A stretch of DNA of 13,876 bases from positions 1-13,876 of the forward strand of contig JAQBNV010000197.1 in NCBI GenBank assembly GCA_028288395.1, written 5' to 3'. Both the position numbers and the translations under genes were made by a program. This stretch comes from Adhaeribacter sp. Lineage in GTDB: Bacteria > Bacteroidota > Bacteroidia > Cytophagales > Hymenobacteraceae. Shown here piece after piece: positions 13,410-13,876 of the stretch; within the stretch, counting starts at the first letter, position 1, and each line of letters begins with the position of its first letter. Under the pieces are notes generated by a model, which saw nothing but the letters and a program-made list of their open reading frames with translations, searched no databases and was not told where the DNA came from.

Positions 13410-13876
13410 CTAGCGCTCCACCCCAAACCGGAGAGGTAAAGAATGGACATAGCCCCTTGCGACACCTTCTTCCATAGCCGGTTTAAAATCGGGCATGGCG
13501 CGTACCACCCGCAAAGCTTCCCTATCCAGAGAGGAAGAAACTTTTTTCACCACCTCCGAACTGCCCAATTTGCCGGTCTCATCGATAATTACTTCCACAA
13601 CAACTATCCCTTCTTCTCCGTATCGCAGCGCTGCCGCCGGATACCTTAAATTTTGCATATAAAATTCAATTAATTTGCTAGGCCCGCCCGGAAATTCCGG
13701 AAGCACTTCGTGCGGATAGAAGCTGATTGGCGTTCCGTCCTCGTTAAAACATTCGCCACTATCCAGTTTCCCGTTAATAAAATTTTAGCGGCGTTTTAGT
13801 TTGCCGCTGGCGTAGTATCCAACGGCATCCCCTTCTTTTTTTCCTTGCCGGTACTGGGCGGTATAATATAACAGGC
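13410..13876 (-). pseudogene. MORN-repeat TonB-family protein interrupted by an in-frame stop (5' end cut by window edge)
   Basis: The C-terminal part (13410-13706) is a TonB C-terminal domain: VLPEFPGGPSKLIEFY, RYPAAALRYGEEGIVVVEV, IDETGKLGSSEVV, SLDREALRVVRAMPDF and the final HSLPLRF strand. Such domains contact TonB-dependent receptors in energy coupling, or appear in multi-domain envelope proteins. Upstream in the same frame I read FINGKLDSGECFNEDGTPI and, before that, QYRQGKKEGDAVGYYASGKLKRR, which are MORN-like repeats typical of the N-terminal side of Bacteroidota TonB-MORN proteins. A TAA at 13787-13785 splits the two; homologues usually have Asp/Glu there, so a single G-to-T change of GAA would create it. 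No ATG follows the stop before the domain; only ATT or the GTG at 13706 could start translation, leaving no membrane anchor. Either a recent pseudogene or a sequencing error. Confidence 0.72.

Noticed and set aside
13410..13706. Treating the TonB domain as a complete gene starting at 13706
   Set aside because: The codon there is GTG in the middle of a conserved family segment (E-V-L-P-E-F-P-G-G), and homologous MORN sequence continues upstream in frame apart from one stop.

Overview
The window looks like ordinary chromosome from a Bacteroidota bacterium, most likely order Cytophagales near Hymenobacteraceae (Adhaeribacter/Pontibacter/Rufibacter type; the genus is inferred). The evidence is a type IX secretion sorting domain on a large secreted enzyme, a DksA/TraR protein that has lost its zinc-finger cysteines, a TM2-domain lipoprotein paired with a DUF2752 protein, a DUF721 gene next to recF, A-rich rather than Shine-Dalgarno leaders, and TTG starts in tightly coupled genes. 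I see no rRNA, tRNA, CRISPR array, transposase or phage gene.

Layout. Positions 1-936 (minus) hold dksA-like then scpB, which starts 5 bases after the dksA stop and runs off the left edge. A 302-base spacer with a structured element leads to a plus-strand lipoprotein of unknown function (1239-2156), closed by a strong terminator. After 394 bases with an AT-rich repeat-bearing leader come a TM2-domain lipoprotein and a coupled DUF2752 membrane protein (2551-3512). These meet ribH (minus, 3593-4081) at a bidirectional terminator. Upstream of ribH on the same strand are an unusually long hairpin terminator, a membrane-anchored TPR protein (4260-4967), a spacer with a 14-bp inverted repeat, and pdhA (5185-6216).

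From 6281 everything is on the plus strand until the last gene: recF, a DUF721/DciA-like gene, a 985-residue secreted heparinase II/III-family protein with a T9SS C-terminus, a hot-dog acyl-CoA thioesterase whose start codon overlaps a 16-bp perfect palindrome, and a secreted DUF922 protein with an HExxH motif. A REP-like hairpin separates this from a minus-strand MORN-TonB gene at the right edge, interrupted by one in-frame stop codon.

Functionally the window is mostly housekeeping: chromosome segregation (ScpB), ppGpp-linked transcription control (DksA-like), riboflavin synthesis (RibH), pyruvate dehydrogenase E1-alpha, recombination/replication (RecF, DUF721), plus envelope and secreted accessory proteins. 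There is no obvious new multi-gene system. The most noteworthy items are the broken TonB gene, the start-codon palindrome, the TM2-lipoprotein/DUF2752 pair, the extra N-terminal region on the DUF922 protein, and several non-coding structures.
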